Source: Fremontodendron californicum (taxonomy: Eukaryota; Streptophyta; Magnoliopsida; Malvales; Malvaceae). From it: a stretch of 64,000 bases of DNA. Where the stretch lies: positions 14,311,122-14,375,121 of the forward strand of contig JAULJL010000024.1 in the NCBI GenBank assembly GCA_030761205.1, in the 5' to 3' direction. The notes beneath the pieces were generated by a model that was not told the origin of the DNA, ran no database searches, and was given only the letters and a program-made list of their open reading frames with translations. The position numbers and the translations under genes are program-made. Of the stretch, positions 10,905 through 22,040 are shown piece by piece. Position 1 is the first letter of the stretch, and every line of letters begins with the position of its first letter.

Positions 10905-11098
10905 TTACCTGAATCCAAATAACCCGGGTGTCAAACCCGAACCAGAATTATCCAAACCCGAATAACCCAAGTGTCAAACCCAAAATGATCCGAACCAGAA
11001 TGACTCGAACCCAAGTGTCAAACCAAACTCAAAAATGACCCAAATTTTTTAAAACCCGAATTGACCCGACCCGACCCAAACCCAACTCGACCCGTCCA
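10905..11098. repeat. C-rich degenerate repeat of ACCCGA/ACCCAA type
   Basis: Irregular repeats of AACCCGA, GACCCGACCC and AAGTGTCAAACCC give strong strand asymmetry: C and A on the plus strand, few G. The phrase TGTCAAACCC recurs at ~40-50-base intervals (10930, 10972, 11014). It is not a perfect telomere repeat. Confidence 0.7.
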
Positions 11099-11133
11099 AT
11101 ATATAGGAGAAGCGACAGCCACACACCTTTTTA

Positions 11134-11315
11134 ATATGGATCCAGAGAAGTCGGTTAACTACATTGCCTAGCTGGCATATATGCCGGGAGCTGGTGCATG
11201 GGAAAATGCTTGGGAGACACGTAAATTAATGGATGAAAGAAGTGCTGTAAAGGATCCAGGATACAGCCTTATGAGTTCTACAAAGAACTTTTCTAGACAC
11301 TTAAATTTATGGTGA
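11134..11315 (+). other. coding-like fragment, not recognised
   Basis: A plus frame from ATG at 11137 reads MDPEKSVNYIA, a TAG stop, then MPGAGAWENAWETRKLMDE and a further ~25 codons before TGA near 11312. Codon composition is protein-like and contrasts with the AT-rich surroundings. I do not recognise the protein. It could be an exon of a decayed host gene. Confidence 0.3.
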
Positions 11316-11973
11316 TGGTATTGATTTGTTTATTTTCATTCTACTCAAAGGACATCAATCTGGTTGACTAATGTCCTTCTGATGCTGCACAGCCTCTCAA
11401 CATCGTGGTATTTACTCTAATTGTAGCTTTATGCTCTGGTATTTTATTCTTCACACTGGTTTCAAAAAAAATGTTAGGTATAGTGTACTAATATATGTGC
11501 ATGTAGATATATGTTATGCAATTAGCTATGTATATTGATAACTGTTTGGATGTATGAGCATATAATTGAGGTTGGTTTGTCTATGCAAAATATCTGCAAG
11601 CAAAGAGATTCTTTTTATCTTGAGAAAATGAGTGATGAGGATTGAGAGCTTAAGCCTTCAAGTGGAAGTTTTTTCTTAAGTCCATGTTTTAGGTTAACAC
11701 AGTGATTGATTATTGTATCCTATGAACTCCGAGGTTAACTTTGGATTTAAGTGGGTCTAACTAGCCATTTAATTAGGTAGGTAGTTTACTGATTTAGCCG
11801 TTTAGTGTACATTAACTGTGGTTTAAGATGAAAGTCAAATTGAAGGTTTATAGTTGTTTCCTGACTGTAACAGGATGAAATGAGGAGTTCTATATGTGTT
11901 TATTTATATTGTTTCCATTTACTAGTTTGAACATGCTCTAATATCTCATATTTGTAAAAGGGCATTTTGTATG
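11316..11973. other. host flank of the Tat element, nothing recognised
   Basis: Non-repetitive sequence with no supported gene. It ends at the presumed target site GTATG (11969-11973) just before the 5' LTR. Confidence 0.5.
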
Positions 11974-12118
11974 TGTAGGTACTGGTATTTGGTCAATAAC
12001 ATGTTATGTAGGCATAACTGTAGGCACAACTCTCATAAGCAGCAGGCTTTAGTAATAGTTTCTTGGGCGGCAGCGCTCCCTGATGCAGTCTCCCGTCAGC
12101 AGCGCTCCCTGGGACATT

Positions 12119-12220
12119 GCTTCTTGGCACGTCGCTTCTTGGCATATCTCTTGATACGACGCTTCCTAACACGTCGCTTCTTAGCACGTTGCTTCTTGGT
12201 ACGTCGCTCCTTGACAGCAG
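12119..12220 (+). repeat. 15-bp tandem repeat inside the 5' LTR
   Basis: Degenerate copies of CTTCTTGGCACGTCG, about six to seven in a row. The corresponding array in the 3' LTR (about 53260-53370) has a different arrangement of variants. Confidence 0.85.
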
Positions 12221-12630
12221 AACTTCCTGCAATAATACTCAACTACATGAAGATTGTGGAGCTAACCTCGGAAGATTGGTAGGATTCTTGGGTTCGCTCC
12301 ACTCTTGGGACGTCTTGGAGAGCATGGCTTGGAGGCTTAGATATGGATATTGTTAAGAAGTCCGCTTCTTAACCTTTCCCTGGAACACAAGTGTTTCCCT
12401 TTCCCGCTGAACAAACAGTGCATTCTTAAGCGTGCTGTCACATAACCTTTCTTCACTGCCTGTTAACAAACATTACTTGAGTGTAACCTCCACATAACCT
12501 CCATGCCATCCACTACTTTGTTAACCTCTCCTCTCTCCCACTACCCATGATGGTGTTACTTACACGTGAGTGGTATTCTAATAACTTCCCACTCTCTTTT
12601 TAACTGATCCTGGTAACTCCCTTGGACAGG

Positions 12631-12640
12631 CTATAAATAG
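12631..12640 (+). promoter_or_regulatory. TATA box of the Tat 5' LTR
   Basis: CTATAAATAG lies 270 bases before the LTR end, at the expected U3/R position. The pyrimidine-rich sequence after it would be the R-U5 leader. The equivalent part of the 3' LTR lies outside the window. Confidence 0.7.
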
Positions 12641-12904
12641 AGGTCCAAATGCTTCATTTGGGATCTTTTGGCCATTTGACAAACTTTCAGACGTTAAGAG
12701 TTCTCTGCAACCTTTTCTCTGCAATTTCTACAACAACCGTACTCTCCACCATCCTCAGCCACTTACAGCCTTCATCACCACCACCTGCCACCGCACTTGT
12801 TCTTCAGGGTCTGTTCTAATCTTCTTCTCAGTCGTCTCCCTACGACATCTCGTTTTACTGGTTTGCAACGTTTCCTCACCCGATCAAAAACACCCTCTAC
12901 ATTT

Positions 12905-12922
12905 TGGCGACTCTGTTGGGGA
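12905..12922 (+). other. Tat primer binding site (tRNA-Arg)
   Basis: TGGCGACTCTGTTGGGGA is complementary, with two mismatches, to the 3' end of plant tRNA-Arg(ACG) plus CCA. It begins three bases after the LTR end. tRNA-Arg priming is typical of the Tat/Ogre group. Confidence 0.85.
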
Positions 12923-12961
12923 AGAGCGATTATACTGAGTGAAACACTTTCACAGGAAAAA

Positions 12962-15242
12962 ATGGAAGACTCTACTGGAAACCAAAGTGCACCAGTTCCC
13001 TCTTACATCCAAGATCTGATGAAGATGATGAAGGCTAACGAGGAAAGAATGCAAATGTTAGAAGAGAACAATAGAAAGATGATGGAAACCATCTCTAAAT
13101 TTACCCCTTCCTCCAATGCTACTACCACCCAAGTTCAACTTGTGAACAGGGAATGCTGCGGGTGTATTTACCCTTACCACAAATGGAAATGGAGCAAACA
13201 CATCTAATGCTTCCAACCCTATGCCAATTGAAACCCTTGGATTGACCAACATCCTAACCACCAACACCCTGATTACTCCCAATGACAACCATGGCATGAC
13301 GAACACCCAAGCTGGAACTTCCACATCACTGGCACGTCCCATTGAAGCCCAGGGCTTTGTTACAAAAGAGGAACTTCAGAGGTTGCTTGAACAGAAAAAT
13401 AAAATCCTTAGTTTCTCTGAGTTTGATCTTAAGCTTCCATACCCGGCCATAGTAGCCACTAAGCCATATCCCAAGGACTACACTAGTCCTAAGTTCAAGC
13501 AGTTTAATGGAAAGTCTGGTGATGCCCGTGAGCATGTGATGAAGTTTGTGGAGACATTAGGAGTTGCTGGGTTGGATGATGATTTGAAATTGAAAGAATT
13601 TTCTATGTCCCTGACAGAGAAGACATACACCTGGTATGTCAACCTTACTCTTGGTTCTATAGAGTCATAGAGCCATATGTGTAGAATGTTCGGTGAGAAG
13701 TTTTTTTCCACCCAAGAGAAGGTTACTTTGATTGATCTTGGGAGAAAGCACCAGAAGTCATGGAAAGATCTTATGGAGTTTATCCAACGCTTCAAGGAAA
13801 AAGTGTTGGACATTCATGACTCACATGATGAGAAAAAGTTGGTGAAGGTGTGCATACAGGGAATGTTTGATAAGTATAGGGTGAATCTGGAGAATCTACC
13901 CCTGCCAACCTTTGCTACTTTTGTGGAAGCTACAAGGAGAAATAATAACACTGTAATGAGACAAGGGGGGAGCAATAGATTCTTGCGAAGAAATACCCTT
14001 ACAGTGAATGCCATCTAAGGAGGAGAAAGGGGAAGAGAAATGGAAAGAAGAGATACAATGCGACCTAACATGCGTCCTAGGAGGGATGACCCAAGAAGAA
14101 GACAGGATGAAGGGGTTGATCTTCTACCTCCATTCCCAGTTCTAGTAGATAGAGTGAAAGTCCTTCTCCAAGAGTGGATCAGGGATGGCAACATAAATTT
14201 TCCATATGTACCACGACCGCCAACAGCGGAAGAGAAAGCTAACCCAAGGTATTGTGATTTTCATAGGAGGGTAGGTCATCCAACTGCAGAGTGTAGGAAC
14301 CTTCTTAGAATGTTTCATCAGAGGTTGCGGGCCAGGGAGATAGTAATTGGGAATGATAGAGTTCAGAACAATCCACTTCCAATCCACCAGAATGCAAGAT
14401 GACATGTGAACACTATTAGCCATGCTCAGCATGATGATCCTACTTCCTCAGGTAATCAGGCTGAAGATGTACAGGCAGCTGGGATGGTTACGTCCTCCAT
14501 TGCAAATTCTCTCATTAAAACACCAAACTTCAGGCATTTCTTTGATCAGTTGGGGTTTTCAGAGGAATTAAGAATGAAAGTAGCTTTGTCACTAGTCAAG
14601 ATTGCTGGTGAACAATATGGGGAATGTAACCTGGTAGGAAAGCCTATGGGGAAGATGTCTAGTGGGTATGAGAATGCAATAGTGTTCATGGATGCAGACA
14701 TGTGCACTGCACATCCTTACCATAACAAGCCTCTTTATGTGGAGAGTAGCATCAATGACTATCCTGTTAAGCATACTTTCATTGACGATGGATCATCCGT
14801 AAACCTTTTGACTCTGTCTACCTTGAAGGCAGTGAAGATACCGTGAAGAGTTTGAGGCATCCTATGACAATTTATTCTTTTGATAGTAAGGAGATTCAAA
14901 CTCTTGGACATGTGATAGTCAACTTTAAGATGGGTCCTATTCAAGACCAAACCTGCTTTAATGTTATTGATGCTGATGTAGCCTACCATATCCTCATAGG
15001 GAGGAAATTTCTGCACACCTACAACATCATTCCACTTCACGCCACCAATGTATCAAGGGTCATTGAAGGGGAAAGAAATTTTCATTCCTGCTACTAAGGC
15101 ACCCTTTGAGCAGAATAAGGTGAATTATACAGAAGCTACTTTCTTTGAAGATCCAGTGGAAGGAGGAGAAACTGCTATTGCTAGACCTATTGGAGTGCCA
15201 CTCCCAAAGTGGGAAGAGTATGTTGGGAAGAAAAATGGATAA
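12962..15242 (+). pseudogene. Tat gag and protease, broken
   Basis: Gag coats the element RNA and the aspartic protease matures the polyprotein. The ATG at 12962 follows the primer site by ~40 bases. An N-terminal coiled coil (KMMKANEERMQMLEENN) precedes a frameshift near 13148. The frame then runs on through stops near 13668, 14016 and 14401. It shows a Retrotrans_gag core (about 13470-13960), a basic linker (MRPRRDDPRRR) and a knuckle-like CDFHRRVGHPTAEC (about 14260-14300). The protease active site reads FIDDGSSVNLL near 14780; a frameshift near 14844 and another near 15050 follow, with the protease end motif YHILIGRKFLH near 14985. The breaks show long inactivity. Confidence 0.88.
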
Positions 15243-15768
15243 GGTAAGAAAAAGAAGCACCGGGGAGGAAAAAAGAAACGTGGAAATGCGGATGCAAGTA
15301 AGGAGGTGAAAGGAGTACATGATACAGGAGTTAGTTCATATACCCATGATGATGGAAAGACAGTGTATTACTTATGATGGGGCGCGGGGTGAGGAGAAAC
15401 ACCTTCTTCTGGCTCCATATCATGGGAACCGCCTGATAAGCAACCATCTTGTTCTCAAGTAGAATCAGTATATGAAGAGATTCAAGAGATAGTGCAAGCA
15501 CCAGAACAGTTGGAAGATCAACCGAAGCCTAAAGGCGATGAGTTGGAAGAGATAAACATGGTAGGGGAAGGAGAACCAGCTAGACCTTTGTTCATAAGTA
15601 AGAGTCTCTAAGAAGAGCAAAAGGTGAATTTGGTTCAGCTTCTAAAGGAGTATAAAGATGTGTTTTCCTGGACCTATGGAGAAATGCCTAGGTTGGATGA
15701 GAATCTCGTTACTCATGAGTTGCATATCTCTTTTGGAAGTAGGCCAGTTAAGCAGCAGGCTAGGGTGT
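15243..15768 (+). pseudogene. Tat protease-RT linker and start of RT
   Basis: After a lysine-rich linker with stops (KKKKHRGGKKKR), the plus frame from about 15550 reads LVQLLKEYKDVFSWTYGEMP and HELHISF, the conserved entrance to Tat RT. It is cut at 15768 by the solo LTR. The reading resumes at 44781 (RHEVKTQIKEEINKLL) after one copy of the GGTGT target duplication (15764-15768 and 44776-44780). Confidence 0.9.
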
Positions 15769-17044
15769 TGTTGTCAGATTTCACTACGCAAGTGCACGTA
15801 TCGCAAACAAGTAATAAAATGGAAACAGAGTGTCGAACCCACGAGGAATTGTTATTAAATTTTGCTAAATACTAAAATTAACAAACTCAATCTTATCTAA
15901 ACAATTAAATAAAGATGGTAATTAACAACTAAAATTAAAAGAAACTAATACTAAAAGCAAGTAAATTAGAAAAGGTCAATTCAATTAATTATAAAAGCCT
16001 AGGATTATAACTTCCCTCAACACTTCGCTTGAATCTCTCTCTACCTCTTCACTTGATTAATAATCCTGCGTTGTTAATCTAAAGTTCTATCTTATTTATA
16101 AGGATCTTTCGATGGTCTCATAAAAATATCCTTCTTAACCAATTAGCTATATTCCTATGATAATTGAATTAAAGAAGAACTCATTAAGCTTAGGCTCTAA
16201 CAATGGTTACACATGACAAGCAAGTGTATTCCTACCCTACCTTCAGATCAATTCATCCTAATAAATAAATATGAAATATGTGTCATTCAATCTATGTCTA
16301 ACACTAAACTCTCTTTTCCAAGTTGTATTTAGGTTAACAAATCAATCTAATTAGTGGCCAATCAACTAGAAGCATTAAGAACAAGAATGAACAAACAACT
16401 TAACAAACCATTAAATCAAGCTAGAGAGAGAAAGTAAATTCAAACTAAGTGTTGAGTTCCATTGAAATCCTAGTAAAAGAAAGTTAATTCATGGTAATTA
16501 ATGAAAACAAATATTCAAATAGTTTAACCATCATCAACAATACAAGAAAAATAAAGAAGAGAAAAGAGAAAAATAAGAGTTGTTAATTCTTGAATCTTGA
16601 ATCTTCTAATCTTCTTGAGAGAGAATTTGATGGCAACTATCTTCTTGAGATAATTAGGTTTTTAGACATCCAACCCCCTTTATTTAGACCTAAAAGAGTC
16701 CTATTTAAAGTGTCCAAGTCCTCCTAGAGTCCGAAACTTCACGCCCAAGAAAACAGGTAAGTTTTTGCCTTTCTTTACGTTTTTGTGATTACTATTCATG
16801 ATCCCCGGTGTTGCAGGGCTGACTCTCAAAAAGGAGAGCCAACCTTCTCGTTTTGCTGCACTTCACCTCTGTCATCTTCTCAAACTTCGTCAGTTGTTTT
16901 GACTAAGAAAATCTCATCTGATTTCTATGAGTCTTAGACCGTTGGAAAGGTATAGAAGTCAGATTCAAAAGTAAAAAAGGGAGTTTTCTCAAATGAAGTC
17001 TTTAAGATCAATTTTTTCTTGAAAGAAGCTTCGGAGGTTGAATC
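15769..17044 (-). mobile_element. Athila-like solo LTR, first part
   Basis: Together with 44535-44775 this forms a ~1.5-kb unit with TG...CA ends on either strand and a 5-bp GGTGT duplication on both sides. No primer site, polypurine tract or coding region is present, so it is a solo LTR left by LTR-LTR recombination. Read on the minus strand it starts TGATAACTCTAG and ends GTGCACTTGCGTAGTG..TGACAACA, an ending I associate with Athila-type LTRs. The family name is from memory; the solo-LTR structure is seen directly. It was later split by the Tekay-like element. Confidence 0.75.
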
Positions 17045-18266
17045 TGTCACACCCCAAATTCAAGGCATGTGACCGGCCAGAGACAAGGTATGCCCCTGCC
17101 TCCGAAGCTTGAATATACCCACGAAACCAAATCAAACAAAATTTCGGCATAATCTCGTCCTACATGGGGGTTTGTCACTCAATCATCAACATTTGCAATG
17201 TAATAATCATCAACACATGACATCTCGGTTTGGACACCTCCGATAGGGAGTAACCAAATGCCCCGTAGCAGACTCAACCATCCTATACAATATCATTCAT
17301 CAACCAATTTCACAAATTAGTAACCATAATGCTTCAAACACAATTCCATACTATTGTTTCTTTAATCCGACAAATACAATCATAATCCGTACCTTGCCCA
17401 ACATCTCAATTAAGCATATACGAGCATTTCAAATAGCTCACATTCATTATTATTCAACTCCACAACACTTACCTCATGTAACCATATTAACACCACACTT
17501 ACGCCTTTGATCCGCGTAAGGTTCGAAACATACCATTTTCGTAATCCGAGCAATCCTTCGTGTTTCAATATCCATATCAATCAACAATGCATATAAAATA
17601 ACAACTACCTCCTAGATTAACCTAAATACTCACAGTGTTGTTTCGAGTATTAAAACGGCATTTTCGTGACTTTGTCGCGATCCCGGGCGAACTCCACGAT
17701 ATGGGTACCTACGACATTGTCAAGATATTCTATAAATATTTTACAACTACGGGACACTCAAATTCCCATTATTTATTATAGTTAGCTGCTATCCAAAAAT
17801 TTTCAGCTTAAGAATTCTTACAAATAAGTTTTTACATTTAGCTCGGATTAAAAATTTGGAGCAACAATCAACTAGAAAGTTGCTCACACGATGACAGCAA
17901 AGCTAACGGTGGCCTCGAACAACTAAGAAAGGTGGCGGCACCACCTCATGGGCAAGCTAGGGTTTCGGCTAAACTTGTTTTAGCCTCTAAACTTTGATTC
18001 AAAGCTATCCGATACTAATTTATGATTTAAGGAGGCTGAGGAATACCTCTCGTGGCAAAAAAATTGGTGGCAACATGGTGGTTCACCACCACCAACTTTT
18101 AACCCACATGGTTTCTTATAGCTAAAGGCAAAATCTTCAAAATATAACATCAAAATCAAGCTTAGAACATGAAGTTACCTTTGGGTTTGTGAAATCTTTG
18201 AAAAATTTGATGATCTGCCTAGTAAACGGAGGAGAGAGAAAGCTTCCATGGCTTCCCCTATTTCTT

Positions 18267-18298
<32 letters not shown>

Positions 18299-19324
18299 CT
18301 GGTTTTCACGTGAAAAATAGGGAGATAGAAGTCTGATTTTCAGACTTAATAAGTGAACCATGGTCAAATGACCATTTTGCCCCTGTTTTGTCTTTTAGTA
18401 CCTTAGCAGGCCAACATGAAATTTTAACGTTCGGAAGCCCGTTTTTCATTTTTCTTGACACGGATATGTTTCAAATATGATAATATACTGATCTGCATGT
18501 TCGGGAAATTTTTTTTTGATATCCCGAAACCCAAATCAGGGCCTCGGAGCGCCAACGGGTCAATATTTTGATTTTTTCGGTTTTAGCTCCGATTTTTGTT
18601 CTGATCTCACCAGTAGCTTGCTAACATCATTTTATGTCTATATTAATCTATTGATCCATTTAAAACCTTTTCCGGACCTTCCTGCGGTCAGTTCTCGGTT
18701 TTCATTCCTTTAGGTTACTTAAGGACGTATCCCGTTTCAACTCTATTTTTGATTTTTCTTGTCATATTCATAATTCTCATATGTTATAACATATTTCCAT
18801 GTGTTCAGATCAGTTTCGAAAAATCCCGAACCATGTTTTTACGGCAATTTACGCCAGCGTCACTAAATGACGAATTAGACGATTTTAGCTATCGGATTTG
18901 ATTTTAATGTCCAATTTTTGATCTAAACATCACATTATGATCCTATATGATCACTTAGTCCATTGGTACCATTTACGGACTAAAAACAAAATTTTGGATA
19001 AAATTAACAAAATACCCCTATTAACATTTTATCGATTTTTCTGTCGATTCATGTTCTAAAGCTCTCAAATAATGTTATATCACATATCAACACTATGTGA
19101 AGTTAAATTATCACATTTTACTAACTTGCCCCTATCCCGACTTTTAGTCAATTTGGGGTTAAATCATTTAGTCACTCGATTAAACCCCTAACTCTACAAT
19201 TTATCATACAACATGTGTACTACATGGTAACCCATCCTTTCTATAGGAATTTCAAAGTTTAACCTTGAGCCATCTGCATGTTATAATTGTCTCGAATTGA
19301 TCTCGTACTTACGAGGGTCTTACA
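17045..19324 (-). repeat. Tekay-like 3' LTR
   Basis: Minus strand TGTAAGACCCTCG at 19324 to GGGGTGTGACA at 17045. It aligns along its whole length with 42262-44534. It carries a 30-base T run (18269-18298, plus strand) where the other LTR has 9. Open frames inside are chance. Confidence 0.9.
18269..18298. repeat. poly-T tract (30 bases) in Tekay-like LTR
   Basis: The matching place in the other LTR (43501-43509) has 9 T. This is a length change since insertion, or a sequencing uncertainty. Confidence 0.85.
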
Positions 19325-19337
19325 ATTCTCCCCCCTT
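19325..19337 (-). other. Tekay-like polypurine tract
   Basis: The minus strand reads AAGGGGGGAGAAT directly before the LTR start TGTAAGACCC, preceded by TTCGAGGACGAA, a context I associate with Tekay/Del elements. Confidence 0.85.
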
Positions 19338-19344
19338 AATAAAA

Positions 19345-20700
19345 TTCGTCCTCGAATTTTGCATAAAATCAATTTATATAAATGTATAGGTACTATCTTT
19401 GGCTGTATCACATGAAAATCGTCTGACATGAATCCTTACATCATAAGTACATGAAACACAGAGTGTACACCACTCATCTCAGGTGGTAGGTCTCACTCAA
19501 TATCTGAAATGGTCCGATATACCTTGGACTCAACTTGGCCCATCCGCCAAAGCTCATAACACTCTTGAAAGGTGAAACTTTCAAGAATACTTAGTCACAT
19601 GCTATCGGCATACGACTTCTGCCTACTCTAGAAGTTACTAATATATCTTTGATTAACTACACCTTTTTCTAGGTGTACCGTACCATATCTGAAGTGAACA
19701 ACTGATATCCCCCTGTCTTAAATTAACTGATAGGATATTGGCACATCTGGCCATACAATGTCTCGATCCTAGTTTTGCAATGATCAACAATAAACAAACC
19801 CAGATCGCAATCCCAATTAGTCAATAAGATAAGCCCGAAACTAGACCGAAATACCAGAAAAGGTATCATCTGTACTGAAAACTGTTAATATATACACACT
19901 CAATCAATGATAGGTATCGATCCCGATTCTCCTTGGAATCTAGTATATTAACGCATAACATGTCCTCAAGGACTGATCATCTGTCCGTAAATGAAATACG
20001 GTGCTAAATCGCAACTGTATTTTAGAAGTTACCTGGAATGATCTCTAGAATTTAACTGTAAACTTGATGTCTCAATCAAGTATAATAAACACGAAAACTT
20101 CACAAAGACCCAATCTGCTCTAAATGGAGTCTAGCACACTGACTTATGTTATACATAATTTACTTGGAATCAAGTGTGCTAATTTAGTCAGTCTATCGAC
20201 AATCACTCAAATAAAATCACATTCCCTGCCTACCTTAGGCAAGCCTATATCTAGGCCCCATAATGACTTTATCTCAATCCCATTATTAAATAACCGGTAC
20301 TAGGGCAATATGTCTCAATCACGTACAATAACCAGAAAACTCCATATTTCACATAGTCACGAGATTAATGTAATAATTCATGATCAAATCCCTTGCATCT
20401 AGTTCCACGTGCTAACACATAACCCGGACAAAGTCCATGTGGTGATGATCTGCCAGGCATAGCCCCTCAAGTCATCTAAGATATATGATGATCTCCGCTT
20501 GTTAAGGCCCATCATCTTAAACTCAGAAACTAGTGTGAGAATGAAATCTCAAAACTCCCTGGTGCACAGGGGAAACATAAACATCCACATATGTATATTT
20601 ATCCGTTTAGATTACCACTAGGCAACAACAACCATATAATCAATATAACCCATTTAGAAACTATACTAGGCTATCATGACTATACCATCAGTTTTATCCG
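19345..20700 (-). pseudogene. Tekay-like pol remnant: integrase and C-terminal tail
   Basis: Integrase inserts element DNA into the host. On the minus strand, pieces in several frames match chromovirus integrase: DRLTKLAHLIPSK (about 20190-20150), then QLRFSTVFH near 20020, and near 19580-19490 the post-integrase block FLKVSPFKSVMSFGG and AKLSPRYIGPFQIL. A further piece near 19460-19440 resembles the usual LSGVHNVFHVSML. Stops and frameshifts interrupt all of them. The chromodomain expected at the end could not be read. The nested Ogre starts at 20813, so more pol-like DNA may have been lost before that insertion. Confidence 0.75.
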
Positions 20701-21479
20701 CCTAGGTACACTACTAGGCTAGCCATAAGAAAATATACATCAATCTTACGACATTGGCATCCATGCCAAATCATATTCTTATCTTGGTTACTTAGGATCT
20801 TCCAAGGCTATATGTAGACACCTAATTTTGTCCGGACCACTAAAACAGGTATGTTTTCTTCCCAAATTGATGTTTCCGAGTGTAAAAACACTTTTTTCAT
20901 CCTGCAGGTGGTACTCCAAGACTTAGTTTAAGAGGGTGAGCGTAAAAAGTCAAACTTGAAAAAGTCAACCTCGGAAAAAGTCAACCCCAAAAAGTCAAAC
21001 TACTGAAAAAGTCAACCCACTTTCAAAATCCAGATTTTAAGTTCAATTGAAAAATGGCCAAAGAATTTTGATAATCCGAGGTCTACATTGAAAGATATGG
21101 AGTTCGGAAGTTGGGATTTGGAGATTTAGTAGAAAGGAAACCCTAATCCGAGAAATTTGGGGAAAAGTGCTTAAACGATCAAATTAGTCGAAATTGAAGG
21201 TTCCAAATGAAAGATAAGCACTGACTACGGGTAATGGAGAAGTCACTTGCAAGAAAAATCGAAAGAAAAGTCAATCCGGGAGAAAATCGAGAATTAGGGT
21301 TTTTAGTGGATTTCGGTGAAATCGGGAAGAATCACAGAAATGGCCCGACTTGGTAAGAACAAAGCCCCCAATGGATGAGGAATGATTAAAAAGGATAGCC
21401 CAAGGCTCAGCTTGAAGAAAATCTGAAAATCGGACTTGTTTTGAGCAAAACCGGGTTTTGGAGGCAAAAGGGCAAAATT

Positions 21480-22040
21480 GGAAAATTTGGGAAAAATAGC
21501 AAATGGACTCCGAAAATTCTAAAAATTTTTCAATCTCATTCTTAAATCATTTGAAAGATATTGGTAAAAGAAAATCTTGATTCGGAGTTCGTTTGCAAAA
21601 TGGCCAAATCCCGGGCTTCTTATGTAGTAATTCAAAAAGGAAAATCCCGAAAAATAGCAAATGAGCTCCAAATCTTTTGAAATTTTGTAGATCTCTTTTT
21701 TAAATTATTTGGAAGATATTGGCGAAAGAAAATCTTGATTCGGAGTTTGTTTGCAAAATGGCCAAATCCCGGGCCTCCTATGCAATAATTCAAAAAGATA
21801 AATCCTGAAAAAACTAAAAATTCTGAAATTTTGCAAATCTCCTTTTTAAATTATTTGGAAGATATTGGAGAAATAAAATCTCAATTCGGAGTTCGTTTTC
21901 AAAATGGCCAAATCCCGGGCCTCCTATGCAGTAATTCAAGCCGATAAATCCCGAAAAAAATACCAAATGAGCTCCAAAAATTATGAAAACTTCCAGATCA
22001 CACTTTTTAATTATTTTGAAGATATTGGTGAAGAAAAATA
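21480..22040 (+). repeat. ~155-bp subrepeats in Ogre LTR
   Basis: Repeated block with AAATAGCAAATG.., TTCGGAGTTCGTTTGCAAAA and TGGCCAAATCCCGGGC (copies at 21601, 21760 and 21905). The same block recurs in the 3' LTR (36334, 36493, 36653), where the spacing of ~159 is a multiple of three. It recurs again in Ogre-2 (54486, 54645). Confidence 0.85.

Larger units (their letters stand above)
11974..12901 (+). repeat. Tat element 5' LTR
   Basis: Starts TGTAGGTACTGG and ends CACCCTCTACA directly before the primer site. Positions 11974-12555 align with 53126-53704, with clear divergence and small indels. Its own open frames are artefacts of a 15-bp repeat. Confidence 0.85.

Noticed and set aside
10905..11098. 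Interstitial telomere repeat
   Set aside because: The words are ACCCGA/ACCCAA, not the plant telomere CCCTAAA in register. Only the general C-rich look is similar.
11971..12356. Arginine/leucine-rich and serine/threonine-rich frames in the Tat LTR
   Set aside because: They come from the 15-bp LTR repeat, a multiple of three that stays open in more than one frame.
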